A DNA stretch of 64,000 bases from Alphaproteobacteria bacterium. GTDB lineage: Bacteria; Pseudomonadota; Alphaproteobacteria; Caulobacterales; Aquidulcibacteraceae. Numbering within the stretch: position 1 is the stretch's first letter; each line of letters begins with the position of its first letter. The stretch lies in the NCBI GenBank assembly GCA_030430715.1, contig JAUIJZ010000002.1, forward strand, positions 1-64,000, in the 5' to 3' direction. The notes under the pieces were generated by a model. The model did not search any database, had not been told where the DNA came from, and saw only the letters and a list, made by a program, of their open reading frames with translations. Below, in pieces: positions 54,587-64,000 of the stretch. Made by a program: the position numbers and the translations under genes.

Positions 54587-56581
54587 TTAAGCCGCGTGCT
54601 GCTGCGCCTTGCGCGCCACATCTTCGGCGCGCCGCCCGGTGACTTCGACCATATGGTCGAACGCCGCCTCGAACGTTGCGAGCCCTTGCGTCATTGAGCG
54701 CAACTCAATGATGAAATTCTGCCGCTCGGCTTGCGGCAGATATGCATCGACGCGATCCCATCCGGGCCAGCCTTCGCGCGGTTCAAAGCCGAGGATCTGG
54801 CCATTATGGCTCGACACCGCCGAATTGATCTTCGGCGTGCCCGCGCTCGGCGTGTAGATGGAAAGCTTGTCGATCGGCTCCAGCACCACCGGCTCGCACG
54901 CCGCCAGCGCTTCGTTCATGCCGAGCCGTCCGGCCATCTGAAATGAATGTTCGTTTGAATCGACCGAGTGGAACGAGCCATCGATCAAAGTAACGGATAC
55001 ATCCACAACCGGAAAACCGATCGGCCCTTTCTGCATCGCATCTTTGACGCCCGCTTCGACCGCGGGAATCCATTGGCGGGGAATGGCGCCGCCGGAAATC
55101 TTGTCGACGAACGCAAAGCCCTCGCCGCGCGGCAGCGGCTTAACCTGAATGACGCAATCACCGAACTGGCCATGCCCGCCAGTTTGTTTTTTGTGCCGTC
55201 CGCGTTTCTCCGCGCTCTTACGGATGCTCTCTTGATATGGCGTCTGTGGTGGCGTGGCGTCCACGTCCACGCCAAACCGGGTGCGCAAACGCTCCAGCAC
55301 AGCGCGCAGATGCGGTTCGCCCTGACCGCGCAGCACGATCTCGTGCGTGATCGGATCGTGCAGCACGGCGAGGCCGGAATCTTCGTCCGTCAGTTTCTGC
55401 AACGCACCCGAGAGCCGCACATCGTCCTTGCGGTCCTTGGTGGAAATCGCGAGCTGAAACACGGGGAAACGCGGTGCGATGGCAATGCGCTCGGCCTTGG
55501 CGCCCGCGCACGACAACAAATCGCCCGCCGACACCGGATCGAGCTTGCCGATCGCCGCCACATCGCCTTCCGGCACGCTGGACGCCTTCTTCGTCTGCCC
55601 GCCTTGCACGGCAAACAGCGCGCCCGGCTTATGTGTCGATCCATCGCTCAAGGTCAGCTGATCGCTGTCGGCGAGCAGTCCGCCGAACGCGCGCACATAA
55701 GCAAGCTTACCCGTCTGCCCCATGTGCGAAATCTTCATGACATAAACGCCGGCGCCCTGCAGGCCGATGCGCTCGGCGGCCAGATTGGGCATCGGCGTGT
55801 CGTGACGCAACGCCTTCAGCAAACGGCGTATGCCCGCGCCTTGAGCGGTTGAGCCAAAGAATACCGGGGCGATCAAACCTTCGCGTGTCTCTCGCACAAG
55901 GTCGGCGAACACGACATCGCGCTCCGGCGTGATGTCGGAGAGCAATTGCTCCAGCAGGTGGTCATCGAAATCGGCCATCTGCTCAAGCATATGAAAACGT
56001 GCTTCGTGCTCGCGCTCGACTAGGTCTTTCGGAATGTCGATCACACGCGACGGCTTGCCCGGCTCGTAATGATAAGCGCGCTCCAAAGCGAGGTCGACGA
56101 AACCCGCGACCTTCTCATCCTCCCAAATTGGAATCTGTCGCGCCACCAGCGGCAGCGCGCTCACCGGCTGCAACGCGTCCAGCAAATCGCGTAAGCGCCC
56201 GCGCGCCTGATCAATTTTGTTGATGAAGATCACGTGCGGAATTTTCAGATCTTCCACCGCTTTCAAGAACGGCTGCAACAGCGCAGCCTTGTCCGGGTCA
56301 GGATCGGCCACGATGATGGCCAAGTCGGCGGCGGGCAGCGCACAATCGGCGTCGGCGCAAAAATCAACCGCGCCGGGCGCATCGATCAGCGCATAATGAT
56401 CGCCCATAAAATCGATGGCCGTAATCGCCGTTTCGGTGGACTGGCCGGCGGCGTTCGGGACCGCGCCCGAACCGCCCGAGGCGGCCGAAGCCAAGGCTTG
56501 AGTCAACGCCGTCTTGCCCGCCCCGGTCGGACCGACGACGGCGATTGCCCTCACAATGTTGGCGGATTTTCCTTCAGGCAT
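54587..56581 (-). CDS. Elongation factor G-like translational GTPase (divergent G domain)
   Basis: G1 GPTGAGKTALTQAL, G3 DAPGAVDF, G4 NKID; EF-G domains II-V (RGQGEPHLRAVLERLRTRFGVDV, VTLIDGSFHSVDSNEHSFQMAGRLG). Confidence 0.88.
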   Translation of the reverse strand: MPEGKSANIVRAIAVVGPTGAGKTALTQALASAASGGSGAVPNAAGQSTETAITAIDFMGDHYALIDAPGAVDFCADADCALPAADLAIIVADPDPDKAALLQPFLKAVEDLKIPHVIFINKIDQARGRLRDLLDALQPVSALPLVARQIPIWEDEKVAGFVDLALERAYHYEPGKPSRVIDIPKDLVEREHEARFHMLEQMADFDDHLLEQLLSDITPERDVVFADLVRETREGLIAPVFFGSTAQGAGIRRLLKALRHDTPMPNLAAERIGLQGAGVYVMKISHMGQTGKLAYVRAFGGLLADSDQLTLSDGSTHKPGALFAVQGGQTKKASSVPEGDVAAIGKLDPVSAGDLLSCAGAKAERIAIAPRFPVFQLAISTKDRKDDVRLSGALQKLTDEDSGLAVLHDPITHEIVLRGQGEPHLRAVLERLRTRFGVDVDATPPQTPYQESIRKSAEKRGRHKKQTGGHGQFGDCVIQVKPLPRGEGFAFVDKISGGAIPRQWIPAVEAGVKDAMQKGPIGFPVVDVSVTLIDGSFHSVDSNEHSFQMAGRLGMNEALAACEPVVLEPIDKLSIYTPSAGTPKINSAVSSHNGQILGFEPREGWPGWDRVDAYLPQAERQNFIIELRSMTQGLATFEAAFDHMVEVTGRRAEDVARKAQQHAA

Positions 56582-56776
56582 AGGCTTGCCTCCCTTGTTT
56601 CCCCAAAAATGGGGCGGGCGGCGCCTCGGCCATATTCCTTCGGCGGCGGGCGCCGCGTTCTGGCTATGAGCGGCCCTTCAAGGACCGGACCGCTACTGTT
56701 TCACGATGCCAACGAACGTCAAGCGGAAGCGAGCACTCCGCTATTTAAAGAATGCAAGGTTCGCACAAAGCCGGCC

Positions 56777-57433
56777 TTAGCGTTGAGAAAGCCCGCGATT
56801 GCCATCGGCTAAACGGATGCGCAGCGTGTTCTGCACGATGGCGGTGGCCACATATTGGCCGACCATCATCGGGAATTCGATCAATTGTTGCTCGTTCCAC
56901 ATCTTTGCCAGTGCAGCCCAAGTTTCATCGCTGATGAATTGCGCCGACACCATCTCATCCACCGCGCGCAGTATCGCGCCATCAGCCGCGTTCCAGCCTT
57001 GCGCCGCTGGGCCTTCGATCACACGCTCAATCTCGTCCGCCGTGATCCCGGCACGTTTGGCGATGTGGACATGCTGGCTCCATTCATAGGGCGCGCGCAT
57101 AAGCCAACCGATGCGCAAAATCGCCAGCTCTCGTTCGCGCGCCGGCAAAGCGCCGCGAAACAGCACATCGCCCATCTCAAGCTGACCGCGGAAAATGTCC
57201 GGATGCTTCAGCATGGTGAGGAAATAGCCGGGAACCTCGCCAGGCGTCACCGGCCCAGCGCCGGCGCCGGCCCTGATGCGATTGATCAAAGCTAGCGCAT
57301 CATCGCCGATATCTTCGGGCTTGATTTCCGCGACACGCTGCGGCTTGCCGAGAATTTCCGCTTCGCGTTCGGCGATCGCCGCCGCATCAACGCCGCTGCG
57401 CTGCCCGATCAGCGATTTATCCATGTCCCCCAT
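56777..57433 (-). CDS. Carboxymuconolactone decarboxylase (AhpD-like) family protein
   Basis: RELAILRIGWLMRAPYEWSQHVHIAKRAGITADEIERVIEG. Confidence 0.85.
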   Translation of the reverse strand: MGDMDKSLIGQRSGVDAAAIAEREAEILGKPQRVAEIKPEDIGDDALALINRIRAGAGAGPVTPGEVPGYFLTMLKHPDIFRGQLEMGDVLFRGALPARERELAILRIGWLMRAPYEWSQHVHIAKRAGITADEIERVIEGPAAQGWNAADGAILRAVDEMVSAQFISDETWAALAKMWNEQQLIEFPMMVGQYVATAIVQNTLRIRLADGNRGLSQR

Positions 57434-57435
57434 CC

Positions 57436-58317
57436 CTAATCCGGCAGCGGGATAAATTCCTTATCGTCGCCCGGCACATCGCCAAAGCGCCCCGCTTTCC
57501 AATCTTCCTTCGCCTGCTCGATGCGATCCTTGCGCGACGAAACAAAATTCCACCAGACGTGCCGCGCGCCATCCATCGCCGCACCCCCCAGCAGCATGAA
57601 GCGCGCCGGCGTCACGGCCTTTATCGTGATGGCATCGCCCGGCCGGAATACAAGCAATCGCCCCTTCTCGAAGCGTTCGCCGGCAATCTCGATTTCGCCT
57701 TCGACCAGATAGAGGCCGCGCTCTTCATGCTCTGTATCGAGCGGCAGCGACGCACCGGCGTCGAGCCGCGCATCGGCATAGAACATCTCCGAATATGTCT
57801 TTACCGGCGCGCTTTTCCCGTAAAGCGAGCCGACAATCACGCGCACGCTCTGCCCGGCATTTTCGATCAGCGGCAATTCGCGCTCGGGGTGATGTACGAA
57901 AAATGGCTCGCTCTCTTCATGCGCTTGCGGCAGCGCCACCCAGGACTGAATACCGGCGATCGGCGAACCGCCAGGGCGCAGTTCGGGCGGGGTACGCTCA
58001 GAATGCGCGATGCCGCGCCCCGCATTCATCCAATTGACGTCACCCGGCCGGATGGCTTGCGCCGAGCCCAGCGTGTCGCGGTGAAAAATCTCGCCTTCGA
58101 ATAAATATGTCACCGTCGCCAAGCCGATATGCGGATGAGGACGCACGTCCAGACCTTCGCCGGCGGCGAAATGCGCCGGGCCGAACTCGTCCCAAAATAC
58201 GAACGGCCCCACCATGCGCTTCTCAATAGCGGGCAATGCGCGGCGCACGCTGAAGCCGCCGCCAAGATCGCGCGGCTTCGGCTCGATTTTCAGAAGAACG
58301 GATCCTTGCTCACTCAT
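57436..58317 (-). CDS. Pirin family protein
   Basis: [72 protein letters not shown]. Confidence 0.93.
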   Translation of the reverse strand: MSEQGSVLLKIEPKPRDLGGGFSVRRALPAIEKRMVGPFVFWDEFGPAHFAAGEGLDVRPHPHIGLATVTYLFEGEIFHRDTLGSAQAIRPGDVNWMNAGRGIAHSERTPPELRPGGSPIAGIQSWVALPQAHEESEPFFVHHPERELPLIENAGQSVRVIVGSLYGKSAPVKTYSEMFYADARLDAGASLPLDTEHEERGLYLVEGEIEIAGERFEKGRLLVFRPGDAITIKAVTPARFMLLGGAAMDGARHVWWNFVSSRKDRIEQAKEDWKAGRFGDVPGDDKEFIPLPD

Positions 58318-58387
58318 GACATCAGGATCCTTCTCGTCGCCTCGGCGAATGCTCATGTTTGCGAATGTATCGCGGACGCGGCGCCGT

Positions 58388-59101
58388 TCAATCCTCGTCT
58401 GCCCTGTTCCAACGCGCCGAAGCCCAGATCGCCGCGCTCCAACACACCAAGGCCCAAGCCGCGCCAAGACACCAGCCGGCAAGCACGTCGGTGGGCCAGT
58501 GTACGCCGAGATAGATACGGCTCACGCCAATCAGCAATGTCGCACTAATGGCGATGCCGAGCACATAGCCACGCAGGCGGCGCTGGCGCTGCGTGCGCGC
58601 GATCAGTGCGCCCAGAGTCAGATACGTCACCGCCGACAGCATGGCGTGTCCGCTTGGAAAGCTCATGCTCGTCGTATCGACGATGTGCGCCACAAGATCG
58701 GGACGCGGGCGATTGAAACCGATTTTCAGCCCCTCGCTGATCGCCGTGCCGCCCAACGTTGCTGCGAGCAGCATCAAACCGTCGATCCACTTCTTGCGCG
58801 CCGCCAAATAACCAAGCGCGGCAAGCGTCACCAGAAACAGCACGGCAAAGCCGCCGAGCGCGCTTACATCGACAACGCTGCCTTCAAACCAATGCGGTCC
58901 AATCGGATCGGCTGGATCGCTGGTGCGCAAAGCCAACAGAATATTCGTATCGATTTGACGTGTTTCGCCCTCGCCAACTTCGTCGGCGATTTCCGCGAAA
59001 ATCCACAATGGCAGCCCTGCGGCGAGCAAAATTACGATCGGCGCCGCTTCGGCGCGGCAGCGCAAAGACTGGAGAAGATTGCGGCCCATGGCCAAAAACA
59101 T
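58388..59101 (-). CDS. PAP2 family phosphatase
   Basis: [44 protein letters not shown]. Confidence 0.93.
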   Translation of the reverse strand: MFLAMGRNLLQSLRCRAEAAPIVILLAAGLPLWIFAEIADEVGEGETRQIDTNILLALRTSDPADPIGPHWFEGSVVDVSALGGFAVLFLVTLAALGYLAARKKWIDGLMLLAATLGGTAISEGLKIGFNRPRPDLVAHIVDTTSMSFPSGHAMLSAVTYLTLGALIARTQRQRRLRGYVLGIAISATLLIGVSRIYLGVHWPTDVLAGWCLGAAWALVCWSAAIWASARWNRADED

Positions 59102-59227
59102 AGGCTAGATATCAGAGATTCAAGCGAAAAATCTCGCCGGGCATTTTCGGCTAGGCGGATGTTCCCCTATCCGTTAGGTTCCGCCCGGTCGCGCTGAGAG
59201 GCGGCGCGAAGGAGTGGGAGCAATCTT

Positions 59228-59452
59228 ATGAGAATTCTGATGGCGATCGCCGCCGCTGCGGCTTTTGGTCTTGCCGCTTGCAGCCAAGCCGAAACCGAAC
59301 AAGCTGCTGACGACGCCGCGGCCACGACTGAGTCCGCGATGGAAGCCGTGGGCGACGCCGCGAACGAAGCTGGCGAAGCCATCGAAGGCGCCGTCAATGA
59401 CGCCGCCGCTGAAGTCGAAGCTGCGACCGACGACAACGAAGCGACGCACTAA
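59228..59452 (+). CDS. Small acidic lipoprotein (entericidin/LEA-like repeats)
   Basis: Lipobox FGLAAC; AMEAVGDAANEAGEAIEGAVNDAAAEVEAATDD. Confidence 0.7.
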   Translation: MRILMAIAAAAAFGLAACSQAETEQAADDAAATTESAMEAVGDAANEAGEAIEGAVNDAAAEVEAATDDNEATH

Positions 59453-59475
59453 GCTTCGCTGACAGCGAAAAATGC

Positions 59476-59513
59476 AACGGGCGGAGCTTAGCGGCTCCGC
59501 CCGTTTTGCTTTT
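59476..59513. terminator. Strong, probably bidirectional terminator between lipoprotein gene and clpB
   Basis: AACGGGCGGAGC-TTAGCG-GCTCCGCCCGTT followed by TTGCTTTT on + ; GCATTTTT on -. Confidence 0.85.
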
Positions 59514-59518
59514 GTAGC

Positions 59519-62110
59519 TTAAGCCGCCTGTTTGTCGCTCTTGCCATTGAACAGGAAGTCGTTGCCGTCGAACGACACAGCAACACGATCTCCATCGGCC
59601 ACGCGCCCTTCCAGGATCAGCCGCGCCAGCGAATCCTGCACGTCCTTCTGGATCACACGCTTCAAAGGCCGCGCGCCCCAGGCCGGATCGTAGCCGCGCT
59701 TAGCCAGTTCGGCCTTCGCGCGCGTGTCTAGCTCCATCGCGATATTCCGCGCCGCCAGCAGCTTTTCGAGCCGCTTGAGCTGGATGTCGACAATCGCGCC
59801 CATCTGTTCCCGCTCCAGCCGCTTGAACAGAATGATCTCATCGATCCGGTTCAAGAATTCAGGGCGGAAGCGCGCGCGCACTTCATCCATCACCGGCTTG
59901 CGCACGTCCTCGACATCCGCGCCCTCCGGCTGATCGGCCAGATATTGCGCGCCGGCGTTCGAGGTCATGATCAAGATCGTGTTCTTGAAATCGATGGTGC
60001 GGCCCTGGCCGTCCGTGAGGCGGCCGTCGTCCAGCACCTGCAACAGCACATTGAACACATCCGGGTGCGCCTTCTCGATCTCATCGAACAGGATCACTTG
60101 ATACGGCCGCCGCCGCACGGCCTCGGTCAGCGCGCCGCCTTCTTCATAGCCGACATAGCCCGGAGGCGCGCCGATCAAACGGGCGACCGAATGCTTTTCC
60201 ATGTATTCGGACATGTCGATGCGCGTCATCGCCGTGTCGTCGTCGAAAAGGAATTCGGCGAGCGCCTTGGTGAGTTCGGTTTTGCCGACGCCCGTCGGCC
60301 CAAGGAACATGAACGAACCAATCGGCCGGTTCGGGTCCTGCAATCCCGCGCGCGCGCGCCGCACCGCATCCGACACCGCACGCAGCGCCGGTTCCTGGCC
60401 AATCACGCGTGCGCGCAGATTGTCTTCCATCTGCAGCAGCTTGGCCTTTTCGCCTTCGAGCATTTTCTCGACCGGCACGCCGGTCCAGCGCGACACCACC
60501 GCCGCGATGGCTTCGGAATCGACCACTTCCTGCACCAAGCCGCCGCCATCGCCTTTGGCTTCCAGCTCAGCGACCTGTTTCTCAACTGCCGGGATGCGGC
60601 CGTATTTCAGCTCCGATGCGCGCGAGAGATCCCCGCGCCGCACCGCTTCGTCATATTCATTCTGCAGCCGGTCGAGCTCTTCCTTCGCCTTCGATGCGGT
60701 TTGCAGCTTTTGCTTTTCCGCACTCCACGCCGCCGTCAGTTCGTTCGAACGCGACTCAAGCTCGCTGATCTCGCCTTCCAGCTTCTGCGCGCGATCCTGG
60801 GAAGCTGAATCCTTTTCCTTCTTCAGCGCTTCCAGCTCGATCTTCAGCTGCACCAGGCGCCGATCCAGCTCGTCAAGTTCTTCGGGCTTGGAATCGACCG
60901 CCATGCGCAGCCGCGCCGACGCTTCATCGACAAGGTCGATCGCCTTATCCGGCAGGAAGCGGTCCGTAATGTAGCGATGCGAAAGCTGCGCCGCCGCGAC
61001 AATCGCCGCATCGGAAATGCGCACGCCATGGTGCTGCTCGTAGCGATCCTTCAGGCCGCGCAGAATTGAGATCGTATCCTCGACGCTGGGCTCTTCAACG
61101 AACACGGGCTGGAAGCGACGCGCCAGCGCCGCATCCTTCTCCACATGCTTGCGATACTCATCGAGCGTAGTCGCGCCAACGCAATGCAGCTCGCCGCGCG
61201 CGAGCGCCGGCTTCAACAGGTTCGACGCATCCATCGCGCCATCGGCTTTGCCTGCGCCGACCAGCGTATGCATCTCATCAATGAAGAGAATGATCGCGCC
61301 CTCAGCGGAGGTGACTTCATTCAGCACCGCCTTGAGGCGCTCTTCGAATTCGCCGCGGAATTTCGCGCCAGCGATCAGCGCGCCCATATCGAGCGCAAGC
61401 AATTTCTTGTGCTGCAAGCTTTCCGGCACATCGCCATTGACGATGCGCAGCGCCAAGCCTTCAGCGATCGCGGTTTTGCCGACGCCCGGCTCGCCGATCA
61501 GCACAGGATTGTTCTTTGTGCGGCGGCTCAAAACCTGGATCGTGCGGCGGATTTCCTCGTCGCGGCCAATGACCGGATCGAGCTTACCCTTGCGCGCATC
61601 CTCAGTGAGATCGCGCGCATATTTCTTCAGCGCATCATACTGATCTTCAGCCGAGGACGATTGCGCCGTGCGCCCCTTGCGCAATTCGGCGATGGCCTGT
61701 TCCAGTTTTTGCGGCGTCAAACCCGCCTTTTTCAGAATATCCGCTGATGGGCCTGGCGCTATGGTGAGGCCGAACAAAAGCCGTTCCGCCGTCACATAGG
61801 AATCGCCCGCCTTGGTCGCGGCTTGATCGGCGGCATCGAGCGCGCGTGAAAACGAATTCGACGCATACATGCGGTCATTGCCGCCCTGCACTTTCGGCAA
61901 CGACTGAACGGCTTTGTCCGCTTCGTCGGCGGCGCGTTTCGGATCGGCGCCCGCTGCGCGCAAGAGCCCAGCGGCGAGACCTTCACGATCATCCAGCAGC
62001 GCCTTCAACAAGTGCTGCGTATCAAGTTGCTGGTTCTGTTCGCGTAGCGCGATGGTTTGAGCAGCCTGCACGAATCCGCGCGCGCGCTCGGTGAGCTTTT
62101 CCATATCCAT
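59519..62110 (-). CDS. clpB: ATP-dependent chaperone ClpB
   Basis: [18 protein letters not shown], middle coiled-coil domain, [56 protein letters not shown]. Confidence 0.97.
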   Translation of the reverse strand: MDMEKLTERARGFVQAAQTIALREQNQQLDTQHLLKALLDDREGLAAGLLRAAGADPKRAADEADKAVQSLPKVQGGNDRMYASNSFSRALDAADQAATKAGDSYVTAERLLFGLTIAPGPSADILKKAGLTPQKLEQAIAELRKGRTAQSSSAEDQYDALKKYARDLTEDARKGKLDPVIGRDEEIRRTIQVLSRRTKNNPVLIGEPGVGKTAIAEGLALRIVNGDVPESLQHKKLLALDMGALIAGAKFRGEFEERLKAVLNEVTSAEGAIILFIDEMHTLVGAGKADGAMDASNLLKPALARGELHCVGATTLDEYRKHVEKDAALARRFQPVFVEEPSVEDTISILRGLKDRYEQHHGVRISDAAIVAAAQLSHRYITDRFLPDKAIDLVDEASARLRMAVDSKPEELDELDRRLVQLKIELEALKKEKDSASQDRAQKLEGEISELESRSNELTAAWSAEKQKLQTASKAKEELDRLQNEYDEAVRRGDLSRASELKYGRIPAVEKQVAELEAKGDGGGLVQEVVDSEAIAAVVSRWTGVPVEKMLEGEKAKLLQMEDNLRARVIGQEPALRAVSDAVRRARAGLQDPNRPIGSFMFLGPTGVGKTELTKALAEFLFDDDTAMTRIDMSEYMEKHSVARLIGAPPGYVGYEEGGALTEAVRRRPYQVILFDEIEKAHPDVFNVLLQVLDDGRLTDGQGRTIDFKNTILIMTSNAGAQYLADQPEGADVEDVRKPVMDEVRARFRPEFLNRIDEIILFKRLEREQMGAIVDIQLKRLEKLLAARNIAMELDTRAKAELAKRGYDPAWGARPLKRVIQKDVQDSLARLILEGRVADGDRVAVSFDGNDFLFNGKSDKQAA

Positions 62111-62232
62111 GACAGACCCCTAAGGCGTCCCGCGCTGACCTCCATTGCGGCCGATCAACGTGGCATGAGCGTTGTAATGCCCTGGAGGTAGGTGTGGCGC
62201 ACAAAGCACACAAGACTTGCGCGCCCGGTTTT

Positions 62233-63075
62233 TTAATGCGCCAGCAGAAGCGGCACGTTGGCGGCGCGCAGCAGCTCACGCGTGGCGCCGCCGAACACCA
62301 GGTCGCGCAGCCGCGAATGTGCGTAGCCGCCCATCACAACAAGATCGGCGTCGAGCGCTTTCGCTTCTTCAAGGATCGCCGTCGCGGGCGAACGCCCCAT
62401 GCCGTCAACGTTGCGCACCTCCGCAGGCACGCCGGAGCGGGCTAAATGCGCGGCGATATTGGCGCCCGGCTGTTCGCCATGACCAAACATTTTTGGCTTG
62501 GCGTCCACGGTGACCACCGTGACCTTTTCCGCCTTGCCGAGAATTGTGCCGGCTTCAGCCAGAGCACGCGTCGCTTCGCGGCTGGCGTCCCAGGCGATCA
62601 CGACGCGCTTGCCGATGCTGTCACCCTTCCAATTCGGCGGCGCCACCAGAGCGGGCCGGCCTGAATGAAACAACACGCCTTCGATGATTTCTTCGTGCAA
62701 TTCCGCGTTCGGGCCTTCCGAGGGCCGCGTCATCACCGCAACATCCGCATAGCGCGCATGCACGGCCGCCACGCGTCCGAGATCGCGCGACAGCGCCTCC
62801 GCATCGCGTAAATCGCAAGGCCGGTTCATCCGCTCCAGCCGCGTCCGAACCTTTTGCCGCTCCGCTTCGGCCTCCTGGCGCGCGCGCCCCAGCAATTCAG
62901 CCCAAACACCGGCAACGACCGTCGGCTCATAAGCGAGCGGTTCATCCGGCAGCGCAGTGAGAAAAGCCGCCGCGATGTGCCCGCCGCAACGGCTGGCCAG
63001 CACTTCACCAAGCGCCAGGGCGGGTTCGTCCTGCGCGGCGTCGGCGACGATAACGAGAATGTCTTTCCAGCCCAT
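62233..63075 (-). CDS. Universal stress protein (UspA family)
   Basis: MGWKDILVIVADAAQDEPALALGEVLASRC; DADLVVMGGYAHSRLRDLVFGGATRELLRAANVPLLLAH. Confidence 0.92.
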   Translation of the reverse strand: MGWKDILVIVADAAQDEPALALGEVLASRCGGHIAAAFLTALPDEPLAYEPTVVAGVWAELLGRARQEAEAERQKVRTRLERMNRPCDLRDAEALSRDLGRVAAVHARYADVAVMTRPSEGPNAELHEEIIEGVLFHSGRPALVAPPNWKGDSIGKRVVIAWDASREATRALAEAGTILGKAEKVTVVTVDAKPKMFGHGEQPGANIAAHLARSGVPAEVRNVDGMGRSPATAILEEAKALDADLVVMGGYAHSRLRDLVFGGATRELLRAANVPLLLAH

Positions 63076-63295
63076 ATGATCGCCTTTCCTCGCCCTACGG
63101 GCGCTTCTCATTCCAGCACCGCACCCAGATGCGGCCTTGAGCGAGCGCAATCACGCTCGGAAAACCGCGGCGCGGCCGTTGTTGTTCCGAACACTATAGC
63201 GGATTTGGGCGTCCGTGAGGAGCGGCCCGTCAAAAAACGCGCGGCTTCGCTGGCATACGATAACCGGCGGCGCGCCGCCCTGGCCGCGCTAGATT

Positions 63296-63493
63296 TCAGC
63301 GCCCGCCGAGCGGGGCAAATTCGGGCGCCAAGTGCAGCCCCAAGCCGAGATCGTCCTCATGGGCGATTTCGAAGGAAGAGCAACAGCGGGCGCAATAGGC
63401 GACATCGCCGACAATAGTGCGAAACGTTGACCGGCGGCGCTGAAGCGCCGTTTGGCAGGTCGGACACGGATCGCCGATTCTTTTCTCGAGCAT
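63296..63493 (-). CDS. Small zinc-ribbon-like protein (65 aa)
   Basis: GDPCPTCQTALQRR...DVAYCARCCSSFEIAHEDD: paired CxxC motifs. Confidence 0.5.
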   Translation of the reverse strand: MLEKRIGDPCPTCQTALQRRRSTFRTIVGDVAYCARCCSSFEIAHEDDLGLGLHLAPEFAPLGGR

Positions 63494-63693
63494 CCTGTAC
63501 GTCTCCGTCCGTTCAAATTAACTTCGTATTGCTGAACGAAACCTTATCAAGCATCTCATCTCCAACGCAGATAAGGCACGCATGGATCGCGTCCCAAGCC
63601 CTGCGCACGCAGATGTGAGACGAAGCGCTGCAAATTGCGCATGTCATGCCCAAGAGTGTGGCGCTTCGCGGTGCTGCGCCATCGCCCAACGGG

Positions 63694-64000
63694 CTATTTC
63701 TGTGAGCGGCGCTTCCGTTTCGGTCGAGGTGTGTTGGCCAAGCCATGCGCGGCCTTCAGCGCCGAGATCAGCGTCGCCTCATCGACCGCCTTGAGATCGC
63801 AGCGGCTCATGCCCATGCGCCCCCAGCCGCCCGGCAGCGGCGCGATCGCTTCCGGCGCCTGTTCGCAGAAGAATTCCTGGGTTGGCGGGTCAAACAGCAG
63901 GTTTACCGCCGCCTCGCCGGGCGGGAGGGTCGCGAAAATCTTGCGCGGGGTGCGGAACGCGCGCCGGTCCATATGCTGGACTTCGCTCACATTCTCGAAC
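63694..64000 (-). CDS. MmcQ/YjbR-like family protein, probably truncated at window edge
   Basis: RRAFRTPRKIFATLPPGEAAVNLLFDPPTQEFFCEQAPEAIAPLPGGWGRMGMSRCDLKAVDEATLISALKAAHGL; reading frame stays open upstream of ATG 63990 to the edge. Confidence 0.6.
   Translation of the reverse strand, partial: FENVSEVQHMDRRAFRTPRKIFATLPPGEAAVNLLFDPPTQEFFCEQAPEAIAPLPGGWGRMGMSRCDLKAVDEATLISALKAAHGLANTPRPKRKRRSQK

Noticed and set aside
62161-62176. TGGCATGAGCGTTGTA resembling a sigma-54 -24/-12 promoter near clpB
   Set aside because: The -12 GC is missing (GT instead) and the orientation points away from clpB into the 3' end of a convergent region.
63513-63746. 77-aa minus ORF containing CAIC and CLIC
   Set aside because: No clear RBS or family; overlaps the 3' end of the YjbR-like gene and could be chance.
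1-64000. CRISPR arrays, transposases, integrases, prophage genes
   Set aside because: None seen: no repeated spacer-like units and no recognisable mobile-element proteins in the ORF track.

Overview
The window is GC-rich chromosomal DNA that looks alphaproteobacterial (Caulobacterales/Hyphomonadaceae-like; inferred from gene content and synteny, not from a search). It is densely coding and mostly housekeeping or metabolic. I saw no rRNA, CRISPR array, transposase or prophage. Main blocks: a tRNA-Leu(CAG); an RNase D ... lptC-lptA-lptB-rpoN ... hpf-ptsN locus interrupted by two insertions, one carrying a TIR-domain gene and a membrane partner; a leucine-degradation operon (ivd-mccB-mccA) with a divergent LysR gene; a Ku-LigD NHEJ operon; korAB plus a GltD-like ferredoxin-fused flavoprotein; an adhC/GFA cluster; a TetR-HlyD-ABC exporter cassette; an undescribed-looking two- or three-gene membrane module (coiled-coil membrane protein, VWA-like protein, GIY-YIG-like small protein); small acidic lipoproteins; an EF-G-like GTPase; and clpB. 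The most interesting non-coding signals are: perfect GGAAC-N17-CGTT (EcfG-type) promoter motifs upstream of ku and ptsN; a highly structured intergenic region at about 38.2-38.47 kb whose G-U wobbles imply + strand transcription; a 36-bp inverted repeat ending 2 nt before the TetR start codon; and a Shine-Dalgarno-sequestering hairpin before a small membrane protein. All functional calls come from reading motifs by eye. No database search was run.
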